A stretch of 61,000 nt of DNA, from NCBI GenBank assembly GCA_009746045.1, contig RPFO01000034.1, positions 671,461 through 732,460 of the forward strand. Direction: 5' to 3'. A program made the position numbers and the translations under genes. The first letter of the stretch is position 1; every line of letters begins with the position of its first letter. Origin of the DNA: Mesostigma viride (Eukaryota > Streptophyta > Mesostigmatophyceae > Mesostigmatales > Mesostigmataceae). The notes below the pieces were generated by a model. It did not search any database. It worked only from the letters and a program-made list of their open reading frames with translations, and was not told the origin of the DNA. Positions 42,601-54,264 of this stretch are shown in pieces.

Positions 42601-42631
42601 ATATTTATATTTATTTTATTTGTCCGACCTG

Positions 42632-43436
42632 TGGTGAGGTTCTTCCGAAAATTGGCTCCGCCGTAGAGTTTCAACGGGCAAGTTGCACTGACACGCACGT
42701 TACTTGATAAGGCCCGGTACACGTGAGAAAACATAGGAATAGGGGATGAAAATCCGTCAATCCATCCATCCATCCATCCATCCATCCATCCATCCATCCA
42801 TCCATCCATCCATCCATCCATCCATCCATCCATCCATCCATCCATCCATCCATCCATCCATCCATCCATCCATCCATCCATCCATCCATCCATCCATCCA
42901 TCCATCCATCCATCCATCCATCCATCCATCCATCCATCCATCCATCCATCCATCCATCCATCCATCCATCCATCCATCCATCCATCCATCCATCCATCCA
43001 TCCATCCATCCATCCATCCATCCATCCATCCATCCATCCATCCATCCATCCATCCATCCATCCATCCATCCATCCATCCATCCATCCATCCATCCATCCA
43101 TCCATCCATCCATCCATCCATCCATCCATCCATCCATCCATCCATCCATCCATCCATCCATCCATCCATCCATCCATCCATCCATCCATCCATCCATCCA
43201 TCCATCCATCCATCCATCCATCCATCCATCCATCCATCCATCCATCCATCCATCCATCCATCCATCCATCCATCCATCCATCCATCCATCCATCCATCCA
43301 TCCATCCATCCATCCATCCATCCATCCATCCACCGAATTTGTCCCGAATTTGCAAGCATAAGGGTGAGGTTCTTCCGAAAATTGGCTCCGCCGTAGAGTT
43401 TCAACGGGCAAGTTGCAAACACGCACGTTACTTGAT
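42632..43436. repeat. Direct repeats framing the large CCAT array
   Basis: A ~75-bp segment (GTGAGGTTCTTCCGAAAATT through AACGGGCAAGTTGCA to CACGCACGTTACTTGAT) occurs at 42,632-42,707 and again at 43,362-43,436. Its first part also occurs inverted at 41,464-41,490. The set looks like an expanding repeat module. Confidence 0.85.
42760..43331. repeat. (CCAT)n tetranucleotide array, long copy
   Basis: About 143 uninterrupted CCAT units (572 bp). Its perfection implies recent slippage or recombination. All long frames across it are repeat translations. Confidence 0.98.
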
Positions 43437-44468
43437 TCCCACGCCTCTTACGTTATGACCCGACAGAGACGGCCGACAGAGATGGGGTCATACTGATGAG
43501 TGCGATCAGTGGACATGGGTGATGGGGTACTCGGCGATTATTTTTTCTCAGTCGGCAATGCCGGCGTATACACCCTGCAGAGGGGGCCGGAGTCGCCAAA
43601 GAAATGGGTTCCCAGTCGCCAAAGGCGAATTCCTAGTCACCAAAGGTGACCAGAAAAAAGTGGGGAGGGGGGGCTATCGCCCCCCCTCCCCGACTTGAGA
43701 GGACGTGACTCGCCGCTGGCTAGCGGCCCAGAGGCCGATAGTCGACCGTCTGGGCGCCAACCGCACCGGCCCGCGCGACGCGCCAAGACCCTTCCACGGA
43801 GGACGCGCGAGCGGACGATTCCGACCGGGACGAACCGCCGCCGTGCGCCACGCGCAACGGACCCTTCCCCGTCAACACCGTGGAAGCTCTCCGAGCGTGA
43901 GATACTTGGAAATTTCGTCACGTTCGTATCGAAAATGAAATTTCTGACAAATTTGTCAGCTCGGACTGAACCACAATGAATTTCAGCACACCATTCGATA
44001 CAACAATGATATTTCGGCGTCAGATACTTGGAAATTTCGTTACGTTCGTATCGCCAGTGAAATTCTGACAAATTTTATCCTGAACTATTTCGCCCCACCC
44101 TGACTGAACGCCAGTTCGGCTCTGAACCTTCCAACCGTCCTACAAATTTGATCCATCCGTTCAGAAAATCGCATTCCATATTTTTCGAACTGAACATACC
44201 GTCGTTCCACCATTCTGAAACTTAACGCCTCCTTATTTAAACTACTCGAGACGTTAGTAGACGTTCTTGCGAGTCACCTCGTATCCTCTACTAAATTCTA
44301 CAAAGGCCTGGGATGTTTGGGAGAGATCCATTCACGAACAAAAGTTTGACGGTTAAATAAGTCAACGCGCCGTACCGTCCTGAGGCCGCGCGGATTGGCG
44401 AGACGCCCCACCTGCCCGCGAAACCCTGAACGTGTTCAGCGTTTCAGCACCCGTTCGGAACTCCTGAC
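43437..44468. other. Intergenic; 60-bp duplicated block
   Basis: No gene recognised. A block GATACTTGGAAATTTCGT, then ACGTTCGTATCG and ATTCTGACAAATTT, occurs at 43,897-43,950 and again at 44,023-44,078. The 43.68-43.87 part is GC-rich. CTGAC at 44,464-44,468 is the left target duplication of the copia-like element. Confidence 0.5.
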
Positions 44469-44988
44469 AGTTATTCTAGGGCTTCAGGCCTAGACTATCA
44501 GTACACGTGGCGTTGTCCCCGTCTCCCAAGTGGGATACGGACATGGACGGTAGTGTAGTACACTGGACATATCTCTACTAGGATTTAGATCCGCACGTGC
44601 CATGATGGGCACGTGGGTGCTAGATATTAGCACTGAGATATGTAGTGCACACGCACGTGGGTATTCACGTGGTAGGGTTTATGAGCTGTGATGCAGACCA
44701 CAAGGTGGCTGCAGTGCTAGTCCTGTACGGAGGTCCTAGGGGAGGTCCAGGATCGTCCACGTAGTGCTGTTAGGCAGTCGTTGCCTGCGGGCATCGTATC
44801 AGTCCTAGCTGGAGTAGATCTAGCTGGACGGAGCCAGCACCTCATTGGTTAGCACTAGTGCAGGATAGCTAGGTTACCCTAACCTACGTGCCCATGCAAT
44901 CCAGCTTGGCAAGCTTGCATGGGTTGATATTATGCCAGCCATTGCATAATCCAACACACGTTCGCATCCATTGCACGAGTGCATAACT
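44469..44988 (+). repeat. 5' LTR of the copia-like element
   Basis: Begins AGTTATTCTAGGG and ends GCATAACT, so its termini are AGTTAT/ATAACT rather than TG/CA. Contains CACGTG-type palindromes (GCACGTGCC...GGCACGTGGG near 44,595-44,622) that may be promoter elements. It differs from the 3' LTR near 44,734 (T for G) and by one missing C near the end. Confidence 0.92.
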
Positions 44989-45036
44989 TGCATTTATAAA
45001 AACTCTCACAGTTTTTATACTACTCTCATTTTTAAA

Positions 45037-47800
45037 ATGTCGAACGTTTCCATCGATTGCTCTTCGGAGTCAAGCCTGTCCCCATCGTCCGAAGATTTGG
45101 ACTACCGGGCGGCAGTGCGGGGCCGGCAGGGGGGATGATCACGCTGGCAGCGATGCCGGCAGTGGTCGCTCGTCTTCGGACGAGGACCCGCGGTTCCTGG
45201 ATCAGTTGGCGGCGCGGCCGCCGCTATACAATGTATGGCGTCCCAACGCACCACCGGCGGAAGGGCAGCCCACGGCCCCGAGCTGGTACGGGGCCGGGGA
45301 GGGTGGTGCCGGTATTGGGGGACATCCCGTCAGATGGCTACGACGAGGACGAGGACCTCGTGGATCTCGAGTTGCCGGAGGACAAGGAGAAACGCGAGGA
45401 GCTGCTCCGCCGAGAGGCAGAGCGCATTCGGCAGGAGGCCCAGCTCCGCAGAGAGCTGGAGCAGCAGCGCGAGCTGGAGGCTCAGCGCGAGGCTCAGCTG
45501 CGGGCGGAGACTGAGATGACAGGACAGCCCGGGTGCTCGCGGAGCGGCAGCAGGAGCGGGATCGCGTGGCCAGGGCAGGCTGCGCGCGGGGCCGACAGGT
45601 GCGCGAGAGGCGCCCCCATACGTTCTCCGCAAGAAGAACGAGCTTTACACCTTTGCGCACAGGCGCACAGCGCGCTCCTTTAGGCGCATGGCTGGAGATG
45701 TGCTGCAGGAGACCGACTCGTCGGTGGAGATGCAGCCAGGAGCGCGGGGAGAGGAGCTGGTTTTGATGGACCCGGCCATGGTGGAGGCAGAGCGTCTGGC
45801 CAAGATAGAGTACGCCAGGCATTGCCAGCGGAAGGCCAAGAGGGCAATGGTGCGGTCCATGGCGGAGAACAGTTTGGCTAGGGAGCGCGCAGCCAGGGAG
45901 GCGCAGCATCGGGAGATGAAGCGACTTCGTGCGAAGGCGCACGACGCGCAGAGAAGACCCGGCGTCACCAGGCGCGGCTGGACGCAGCCATGAAGAGGTC
46001 GGAGGCGACACTGGCAACGATGGTGGGCCCGGCGAGGGGAGCAGGAGGCCGGCTGGCGAGGAAGAGCGGCGAATGCACGTGCCCTAGACAGGCGCATGCG
46101 CAAGGAGGAGCGGGCTCTGCGCAGGTATCAGGAGGCGGCCAGGACCTGGGCTCTGCAGGGAGAATTCGGAGACGCAATCCGGTTTGAGCGTGGTCTGGCG
46201 CCACATGAGCCGCTGCCGAGGACGCTGTATTGGACTTCATGCGTACCCCACAGCCAGCAAGGGCCCAGCGAGGAACGGCCTTGTTAAACGCGCGTGAGCG
46301 TGTTCGCGCTGGCGCAGACACACCCCACCCCCCACCCCCCACACCCAAACACACTGCAGACCGACACGGACCTGGAGCTGGACCGCATCGCTGCACTACT
46401 CCACCAGGAGCTGGACGCAGCGGAGGCCAACCCGACCAAGCGGGCGCGGGCAGCAGAGGCAGTAGAGCAACTGCTGAGGGCCGCCAAGCGGGTCCGCCAA
46501 GGAAAGTGGCAGGAGGGGTGTGGACCATCGTCTACGCCCCAGCGGTCGCATCCAGAGGAGGATGGTGACGAGGGGAAGGACGGGGGAGCACCAGGGGGAG
46601 GGGCACCAGCAAGCACCGGGGGTATGGCGGGCGGCAGCAACGCTGGAGCGACAACCCAGCAGCAGCAGCAGCCACAGCATCAACAGCAGCAGCAGCAGCA
46701 GCAGCAGCGGCAGCATCAGCAACAGCAACCGCAGCAGCAGCAGCAGCAGCAGCAACCTCAACCACAAGCGACTGTCGCTGTACCACAGCGACCCAGGTTT
46801 GATGCATCCCGTAGGGAAGATAGGATTACCTTCCCAGGTCTAGCTGAGGGATTTGTGCAGGAGGATGCACTTGAGTTTCTTTTCAAGATAGAACATTCTG
46901 GTCCCATGATAACATCCGTGATTGGTTTCCTGCTCTCAGGGTGTCTAACACGATCCACCAATCTGCACCTAGCATAAAACAAATGGTCAGATGTATGAGA
47001 GGAGGGCCAGCACACCTGGGGCAGAGGAGGTGCAAATCTTCACAGAATTCATAGCAGACCTAAAAGGGCTGTTGACCAAGGGGGAACACCTGCAGGCTCT
47101 CAAGGGGTTCAACTGGTTGGCCTCGTACAAAGTCAACAAGTCTGACTACGTACGTGACAACAAACAGTATGTCCTGTACATAGACAGGGACGAGGAGTTG
47201 AAGAAACTCAACTCTAAGTACCTGATCCATCAGTGGCTCACCAAAGCTGAGCTGGACAAGAACACCAATGCAGTTCTGCTGGCTGGCCTTAAAGACAAGT
47301 GGGATGATTTTAGGGGGGCCATGTTGTTCATTCAGCAGAGCCTAGAACCCTTCTCACTGTCAAGGAACCCAAGGTTAACAAGGTCCAAGGGGGGGGGTCA
47401 GGACGGTGCAGGTCCTAGCAGGAAGAAGCTCATCAAGGAGGTGGTAGCTCAGGTCAAGGCGGTGTTCAAGGGTCCCCAGCAAGGTAAGAAGGCAGGGGGT
47501 CATCCAAGCAGCAGGGGAAATCAGACAAGGGGGGAAAGGGGAACCCAGGCAGTAAGGCAGGGCCCTCCCAGGGGCCTAGTCAGAAAGGTAAGCCTCATGA
47601 CTCCACCCTGTACTGCACCAGGTGCTCATGCAAGGGGCATGAGAGGGATGATTGCTGGAAGGGCAAACCCGAACTTGGATCTGATGTGGATGTGTGCCCA
47701 GGTTGCTGGGAGCCCCGCCACCCGTTACCTGCAGGGGGACGCTGCAACAAGCCCAGGAAGGGAGCCTCGACGGGGCGCCCCAACAAACAAGCCAGCACTC
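45037..47800 (+). pseudogene. gag: Gag region of the copia-like element
   Basis: The first ATG at 45,037 opens MSNVSIDCSSESSLSPSSED. A charged coiled-coil region follows (LELPEDKEKREELLRREAER and beyond). Then come a Gln-rich tract at 46,657-46,765 and a capsid-like part at 46,990-47,350 with FTEFIADLKGLL and DKWDDFRGAMLFIQQ. A zinc knuckle CTRCSCKGHERDDC (C-x2-C-x4-H-x4-C) starts at 47,614. The frame changes several times, including near 45,130, 45,320, 45,540, 46,980 and a G-run near 47,495. The product would package the element RNA. Whether this copy is dead or mis-assembled is unclear. Confidence 0.75.
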
Positions 47801-48890
47801 AGGACGACTGTAAGTCTCCTGTACCCTGGTTTCTCAATGGCCGTGTACCTTCTATTTGCTCTGTGTTGCCTGACAGTGAGGAAGTGGATTGGGACCTGGC
47901 TTATGACATGACGTTAGCACAGGTGGCCCAAGATCCCACTATAGCCTCCTTAGATGCAGCAGCAGATAAGGTTATATCCTATGCCAGGTTAGCCCAACAG
48001 CTACACAAGGCAATGGGGCATGAGGCAGTGGCAGAAAGGCTGGCCAATAAAATTGATGGCCGTGACCTGGAACAGATGTGCAGGCATGTCAGGAAGCACT
48101 GTGAAGCGTGCCAACTGCATGCACCTAAACCCAAGAGATGGCATGTGGCCACCCCACCACTGGCTAGAGGAAAGCTAGTAGGGGATGTGATACACCTGGT
48201 GAAGGACACGGTGTATTACTTGGTCCTAAAAGATGCCTGGTCTAGGTTTGTGGTGATAGAACCCTTGCCAGGCATGGCCAATGAACAACTGCACAGAGCC
48301 CTGCTGATTGCACTAGCACGGTATCATCCTCAGGAAAAATTAATGCTGGATCAGCAGTTCACGTGGATACAAGATTATCCTGATCTGCCCAAGATAGACA
48401 TTGCTGGGGCTCAAGATCATGAACGCCAGGGGATGATTGAACGTACCATGCGTGCTATCAGGGACCTCATAAAGAAAAATGAGTCCAGGACAGCAGAGTC
48501 TGGGAGCTATGCTGATAGGACAGCGTGGGCAGCTGAGGTGTGCAGAACTCTGAACACCAAGCCCCTCATGTCTTCTCCTTTTGGTGAAATCACACCAATT
48601 GGCCTGCAATCAGGTAGCTACTCTCAGGAGGTACTAGACCACTACAACACGCAAAGGCAACACTTGGCCAAGTTGCTGGCAAAAAAGGATAAGAGTAATG
48701 CCAGGCCTGTGTTTGAAGTGGGGGATCAGGTACTCTACTATAGGGAGGGGAAGGGAACAAAGCCCACTCTGGTAGATGGCATGGTCCAGCTGAAATCATC
48801 AGGTTGTCAGAAACAGGTGACACGGTGACTATTCAGCATCACAGAGAGCGAATGGTTGGCAAGCATAGACTGAAGCTTTATTACCCTCCT
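47801..48890 (+). CDS. Integrase domain of the copia-like element
   Basis: In the same frame as the zinc knuckle. An HHCC zinc site reads LHKAMGHEAV then CEAC. The core has Asp in GDVIHL, a second Asp 55 residues on in LMLDQQFTW and Glu in GMIERTMRAI, only about 30 residues later. The second gap is shorter than the usual 35. The C-terminal part has FEVGDQVLYYREGK and, after a one-base frame change near 48,782, GPAEIIRLSE. It would insert the cDNA into the genome. Confidence 0.8.
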
Positions 48891-49690
48891 TTGGCAGACG
48901 TGTCAGGGGTAGAATTCTTGGACATGGATTCAGAGCCTCAGTCTGGTGGGTTGGTCTCACCCAGTGAATTGGCTAGGGACATAGCTGATGCAAGCAACAC
49001 AACCATAGACGCTCCTGTGTTCCTCAGTGGTGCAGCCCCACCACAGCCCACTGGTCCAACTGGGCAGGAGGAACGTGCACTGGATGAGCAGCAGGTCGCT
49101 CCTCCCTCATCTCAGGAACAGCCACGCGAAGCAGCAGATCCTGTTGTCCCCAGGAATAAATTTGCTGAGGCTCTAAAAGCTCTACATAGAGCACACACTG
49201 CCAAGGCACAAATGGCAGCAGGTGCAGCACAAGTCAATGCTGTGGGTGAATCTAACCAGGATCCCAGTATTCTGGCAGTAGACACACAGGCACAGGTGAG
49301 CATCATCAGTGCACAAGCTGTATCTGGCCTAAGTCTGCAACGCTCGCCCTGGGCTAGAGTGTCAGATTTTTCAGGCAAAACAAAAATGGCAGTCAAAGGC
49401 CAAGTGCTAATTCCCATTCTGGGTGTGCCCACTCCCTTCCAGGTAGTAGAGGGCTACAAGGGGAATGCACTGCTGGGGGAACCATTTGTCTCATACCCTG
49501 GAGTAGTCATCTCAGCTGGGAGGTTGAGTGTGACTGGGGTGGGGCAGGTCACCCTGGACCATTTCAAAATTCCTTTAACACAGATCAGTGATGGCCTGGA
49601 AGCAGCCATCAATGCTGTCAACATAAAATACCTCCCAGGTCAGGAACCCTGTGTTGATTCCCTCATTCATTCTCAGAAGCTACACCCCTC
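48891..49690 (+). CDS. Protease-like domain between integrase and reverse transcriptase
   Basis: After a linker rich in Gln, Ala and Pro, ILAVDTQAQVSIISAQAV (Asp codon 49,281) resembles the active-site strand of retroviral-type aspartic proteases. It has DTQ where DTG or DSG is usual. Downstream, VKGQVLIPILG, FQVVEGY and ALLGEPFVS match the flap and the conserved (I/L)LG..FL strand. In known Ty1/copia elements the protease lies before the integrase. Here it lies after, or this is a second protease-like fold used as a spacer. Loss of the Gly could impair catalysis. Confidence 0.55.
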
Positions 49691-50824
49691 TGCGTTTGGG
49701 CTTGGTAGATGGGACATGCGTCCATGTCTCCCTTGTCCTATGATGATGTGGTCAAAGACTGTCAAACGCAGATTGGTTTTCTGAAATGGATGGAAGCCTT
49801 TAACAGGGCTAGAGAGGAATGGGTTTGTCCTGATCCACGTAGTAAGTCCCAGGTACCACCTGTAACACCGATTGAGGCACTGCCACAAGGGGCCAGAAAG
49901 CTCAGACTGAAGTTTGTCTGCAAGCATAAACCCCAGGCAGATGGGACACCTCCCATTTTTCATGCCAGACCTTGTGTCACGGAGTTCAGGGGCTCCACTG
50001 AGCTAACAGAGGCTGAACTGTATACCCCTGGTATTCAGCAGACGTCTCTTAAGGTCCTGTTGGCCACTTTCCTTCACCATCTGAATGCTGGTAAGGACTA
50101 CGTGTGTAAAGCCACTGACATTAAGCGTGCCTTCCTTAAAGGCAACCCTGACATAGCCCAAAAGGTGTGGAGGGGTCAAGTCTATGTGGTAAACACTCCC
50201 AAAGTCTGGTCTGGGGACATCAAGGAACCTCATCTAAGGCCTAACTTGGGGGTAGAAGGGCTTCAGTCAGCACCTAAAATTTTTAGGCTGTCTGCCCAAG
50301 AGGTCTTCCTGAAGCTGGGGGCCCAGTATGATGATATTGACCCTTGTTTCTTCACCATCCCTCATCCTGCTGGTATGATGATGTTTGTGTGGCATGGGGA
50401 TGATCAGCTCATTACTGGTCCCAGGGCAGCTGTGGAGGATTTCATTGCTCAAGTGTCTGCTAGCTTTGAATTAGGCAAGCAGCTGGAGCTGGGGAAAGAT
50501 CCTGTCAAGTTCTGTGGCATCATTCTGAACCTGTTTAAGGAGCAGAAGGAGTGGGTGTGTTCTCTCAAAGCATCCCCTGAGTATGTCATGTCTTGCAAAG
50601 ATGTTCTTCCCTCTGACATCACTCCTGATCTCTGTCCCACTATTAGGGGTAAGCTAGGTTGGCTGTGTGCCACTTGTGCTCCTCACCTGGCAGTGGTCAG
50701 CAGAGTGGATGATGATGTCCTCATGGAGGTAGGGTCTAGGGCTATTAAACAGGTGTTGCATGATGGCCCTCCCCTTATTCTTCATGCTTGGATCTGTTCC
50801 AACCCATCCACATCACATGCATGA
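49691..50824 (+). CDS. Reverse transcriptase of the copia-like element
   Basis: Recognisable copia-type blocks: FLKWMEAFNRAREEWVCPDP, FHARPCVTEFRGSTE, SLKVLLATFLHHLNAGKDYV with CKATDIKRAFLKGNP, GLQSAPKIFRL, and FVWHGDDQLITG. The catalytic box is HGDD (50,393-50,404) where copia elements usually have YVDD. The frame joins the upstream one through a shift near 49,700-49,720. Makes cDNA from element RNA inside particles. Confidence 0.85.
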
Positions 50825-51305
50825 TGGACAGTTCCATGGAGTCACGGGTAGTCACTAAGGTACAAGCCAGAGAGGCAGGCTCTTTATGTTGTCTAACCCC
50901 ACTGGCAAGCAATCTTTGGTTTCCTGGTTCAGCAGACTCCACAAGCGCAAGGCAGTCAGCAGCAATGTAGCTGAATGCCGTGCTGTGGTCTCAGCTGTGT
51001 TGCATGCCAGGTACTTGAACCATCTGCTGGTGTGGTTGCAGCATCAGGCTGGTAGTTATGCTGGTGTCAAATCCCATCTGCTGACTGACAGTCAATCCCT
51101 TCTCTCTTTCCTGGACAACCCCTTGGCTGTGCACACCGATTTGGACTGGATTGTCCTCAAGCAGGAGTGTACCTATCTGGAGTCCAAGACTCACATCCGA
51201 GACCCTGACAATGCAGCAGATGCACTCACAAAAGTGCCACAGGCTGCAGGGCCTCAGTACAGAGTCCTATACACGCTGATGAACCCATATAATGGCAGAG
51301 GGTGA
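50788..51305 (+). CDS. RNase H domain of the copia-like element
   Basis: Two frames are needed. The first holds TCMMDSSMESRVVTKVQARE, with the first catalytic Asp. From about 50,880 the second holds SWFSRLHKRKAVSSNVAECR (Glu), LLTDSQSLL (Asp) and DNAADALTKVP, the copia hallmark ADALTK. Degrades the RNA strand during cDNA synthesis. The frame ends at 51,303-51,305. Confidence 0.85.
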
Positions 51306-51680
51306 AGTGCCTCAGCCTAGGGCTATTAGCACCAGATAGGAGGGTGGTCATGGGGTGGCAGGGTCTGAAGTGTCCCACCCGTAAGACTCTCTTTGCGTCA
51401 TTAAAGATTGAGGTCAGAAGGGTCCTCCTTTATTGATGGCTTGTTCTTTGTCAATAAAACGTGTGGTCATATTTTTCTGACAATGGTTTTCCTAACACAG
51501 GCACCCAACCAGTGGGGATGTTGTATCCAACACGGAGGAGCTATGGGCGCTTTTATAAATGCATCTCTTTCAGTGTCCTGGTTGTCCCTGTGGGGAACCT
51601 TGCTTATCAGTAGTGGTTGGCATATGAGTGGGTTGTGGGAAGAGTCTTCCCCTCACTCCCCAAAGAAAAGTAATAATGGG
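51306..51680 (+). other. 3' UTR and polypurine tract of the copia-like element
   Basis: Non-coding stretch between RNase H and the 3' LTR. AAAGAAAAGTAATAATGGG immediately before the LTR is the likely primer site for plus-strand synthesis. Confidence 0.6.
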
Positions 51681-52201
51681 AGTTATTCTAGGGCTTCAGG
51701 CCTAGACTATCAGTACACGTGGCGTTGTCCCCGTCTCCCAAGTGGGATACGGACATGGACGGTAGTGTAGTACACTGGACATATCTCTACTAGGATTTAG
51801 ATCCGCACGTGCCATGATGGGCACGTGGGTGCTAGATATTAGCACTGAGATATGTAGTGCACACGCACGTGGGTATTCACGTGGTAGGGTTTATGAGCTG
51901 TGATGCAGACCACAAGGTGGCTGCAGTGCTAGGCCTGTACGGAGGTCCTAGGGGAGGTCCAGGATCGTCCACGTAGTGCTGTTAGGCAGTCGTTGCCTGC
52001 GGGCATCGTATCAGTCCTAGCTGGAGTAGATCTAGCTGGACGGAGCCAGCACCTCATTGGTTAGCACTAGTGCAGGATAGCTAGGTTACCCTAACCTACG
52101 TGCCCATGCAATCCAGCTTGGCAAGCTTGCATGGGTTGATATTATGCCAGCCATTGCATAATCCAACACACGTTCGCATCCATTGCACGAGTGCCATAAC
52201 T
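51681..52201 (+). repeat. 3' LTR of the copia-like element
   Basis: Near-identical to 44,469-44,988, with the same AGTTAT...ATAACT ends. It is followed by the CTGAC target duplication at 52,202-52,206. Confidence 0.92.
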
Positions 52202-52394
52202 CTGACAGTCGATCTCCAAGGTTTGGGGATTTCTTTGTACTACGGCTATTGGCCATCTCGCTCCGGTCCTGGACGTCGTCCCGGCTCCCGCGCTAGGGGG
52301 CGCGTGGGACGGCCCCACTTTCGGCCTACGGCCTCGGCCAAAGTTTTCGGGCTTCGTAAAGAGCTTTTGTAAACAACAGACACTGTTCCGAACA

Positions 52395-52535
52395 GACGGT
52401 GCGCAAGGCTGGGGTGCGCAAGGCTGGGAGTGCGCAAGGCTGGGCGCGGCGCAGCGTGCGCAAGGCTGGCGTGCGCAAGGCTGGGGAGTGCGCGAGTGTC
52501 GAGGCTGGGAGTGCGCAAGGCTGGGCGCGGCGCTC
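52395..52535 (+). repeat. GTGCGCAAGGCTGGG short tandem repeat
   Basis: Seven imperfect copies of GTGCGCAAGGCTGGG/C with small insertions. The LAHSQP-type frames on minus are translations of this repeat. Confidence 0.9.
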
Positions 52536-54249
52536 GGGCGTAACATTACGTTAAGGCAGGCCAGGCGCAGGCACGTAAAAACACGGGCGACGGGCCATGG
52601 GCCACGGGCCACGCGTCGGCCGTCGGCCCAGCCATTCCTGCATTTTTGGAACGTTGCCGGGCACAAAATTCAAATTCTGGTGCGGCATGGCTGCGGCAGC
52701 TACCTGGCCCGGGCTGGCCGACGTTGGCATGGACGACTGTCAAGAAAGAGTTCATCTCGCTTAGTGGGTAAGCTGCGGTTGTTTCGTCTGGGCGCTCTTC
52801 CCATTTTATTGCTAACGGGTCGATTTACTTACCCAACGTTTCCATCCAGGGCAGAAATGCCAGCGACTTTTCAGTCGGCCACTTCCATTTTTTACCCACT
52901 TCGAGTCGTAACGTCATCCAAGGAATACTTTACCCTCTGTATTCCGGCCTGTCTCCTTCTAGTTCGCAGGAACCCTTCGCTTCTGGTTGGCGTTCCTGCA
53001 CTGCAGGCAGGCTGCAGTCTCTACCGCTGCATTTTTTTGTAAGTACTTCGGTTGGGAAGTTCGTCTAACGTTTTTCCATCGACTGTCGTGCTTCCAAGCC
53101 AGGCCGCGTCTCTACACTGTGCATGTTTCCGTCAGCAACGGGATGGAGGTCCGGTTTTTCGTGATCGGCAACCGTTTTGGTCACGTCATTTTCAGCAACA
53201 CGCAACTGCCTCTGCCTTACACGCTGCGCTTTGTCGTCCTTCCGTCGGTTCGGTAAGCACCATGAATGTCAGCCTCTACAGCAGTAAATGACTCCCTAAA
53301 CTCATGACCTGGCAAGCATCCACAGGGGCTTTCACCGCCCAGTATATTCCAGAAAATAGCATCACAGATCCTCTGGCAACGGACGTTCACACGGGAAACG
53401 CGAAGGACCATGAAGATGGCGTCCTGCACGGCTAAGAAAATGAAATGCAGACCCTTGCTACGCTATGTCTTCGCTTCGACTAGGTGAATTCGGCCAAATG
53501 GAAACAACGCAACCGAGGAAACGCATCAGAAAGAGAGCAGGCACTAGCCCGGTCATCGAAACAAATGACTCACCATCGGCATGGCCAGCGTACGTCCCGT
53601 GGCAACAAATGATTCCAGCGTTCATTCCAATATGGTGTGACGACAACAGAAACTCGTCGGCCACACCCACGCCTTCCACGAACAGCAAACTGATTTCACT
53701 AGGCACCCAATACGTCAAGCAAAGAAGCACGATAGCATAATCCCTAAATATACAACGACATTCCCTTTCCAGGTCGCTAGCTATCGCAGCAGGCCACAGC
53801 GCCCCGAACCTCTCCCACGCACGTGACTGCCCACCGACGGCCAGCCAGATCAGAAAAAAGTACGCATCGAAATTGAACATTGAACGCTATAAAAGCAATG
53901 CCCACGCATTGTCCATCCCCAATTTTCCAGGCAGCGTTGACCGCCATCCCCAGCCAGCAGGAATTAAGTGCTGTCGCAGCATGTCGCCCCCTCTCCCCCT
54001 CGCAGTCTTGGTTTATGCACGTTCGATTGCTTGGGCGCGTCCAGGCGGTCCAGCATCGCGCACTACCCAGTACCCACTTGAAAATCCTCCCAAGTCATTT
54101 TTTCCCTGCCTGGTAAGTACGGGATCTCGCAGAAATTCGTCCAGCAAGCATCATACTACTCTCCACTCCTCCAAGTCAAATTTTGCGTGCAATTTTCAAA
54201 TAAAATGCAGTCAGATCCCGTTCAGACTAAATTTCGGTCTGAATCGAAA
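52536..54249. other. Intergenic, possible unrecognised exons
   Basis: Two overlapping moderate frames exist (53,465-53,740 plus, 53,458-53,880 minus) without recognisable motifs. Consensus-like 5' splice sites (GTAAGT at 53,040, GTAAGC at 53,251, GTAAGT at 54,114) occur downstream of open stretches on plus, so a spliced gene is possible but unproven. Confidence 0.3.
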
Positions 54250-54264
54250 ATTGCTACGGAAACG

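Larger units (their letters stand above)
44469..52201 (+). mobile_element. Ty1/copia-like LTR retrotransposon (7.7 kb)
   Basis: Two 520-bp LTRs (44,469-44,988 and 51,681-52,201) flank gag, integrase, a protease-like domain, reverse transcriptase and RNase H. A 5-bp duplication CTGAC lies at 44,464-44,468 and 52,202-52,206. The LTRs differ at only about two positions, so insertion is recent, yet the coding region needs at least six frame changes. Superfamily by integrase before reverse transcriptase and by ADALTK in RNase H. Confidence 0.92.

Noticed and set aside
41518-43426. MDGW and IHPS repeat proteins
   Set aside because: Translations of CCAT runs, present in all frames.
53458-53880. 140-residue minus frame with hydrophobic stretches
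   Set aside because: Overlaps an equally plausible plus frame, has no recognised domain, and could be chance.
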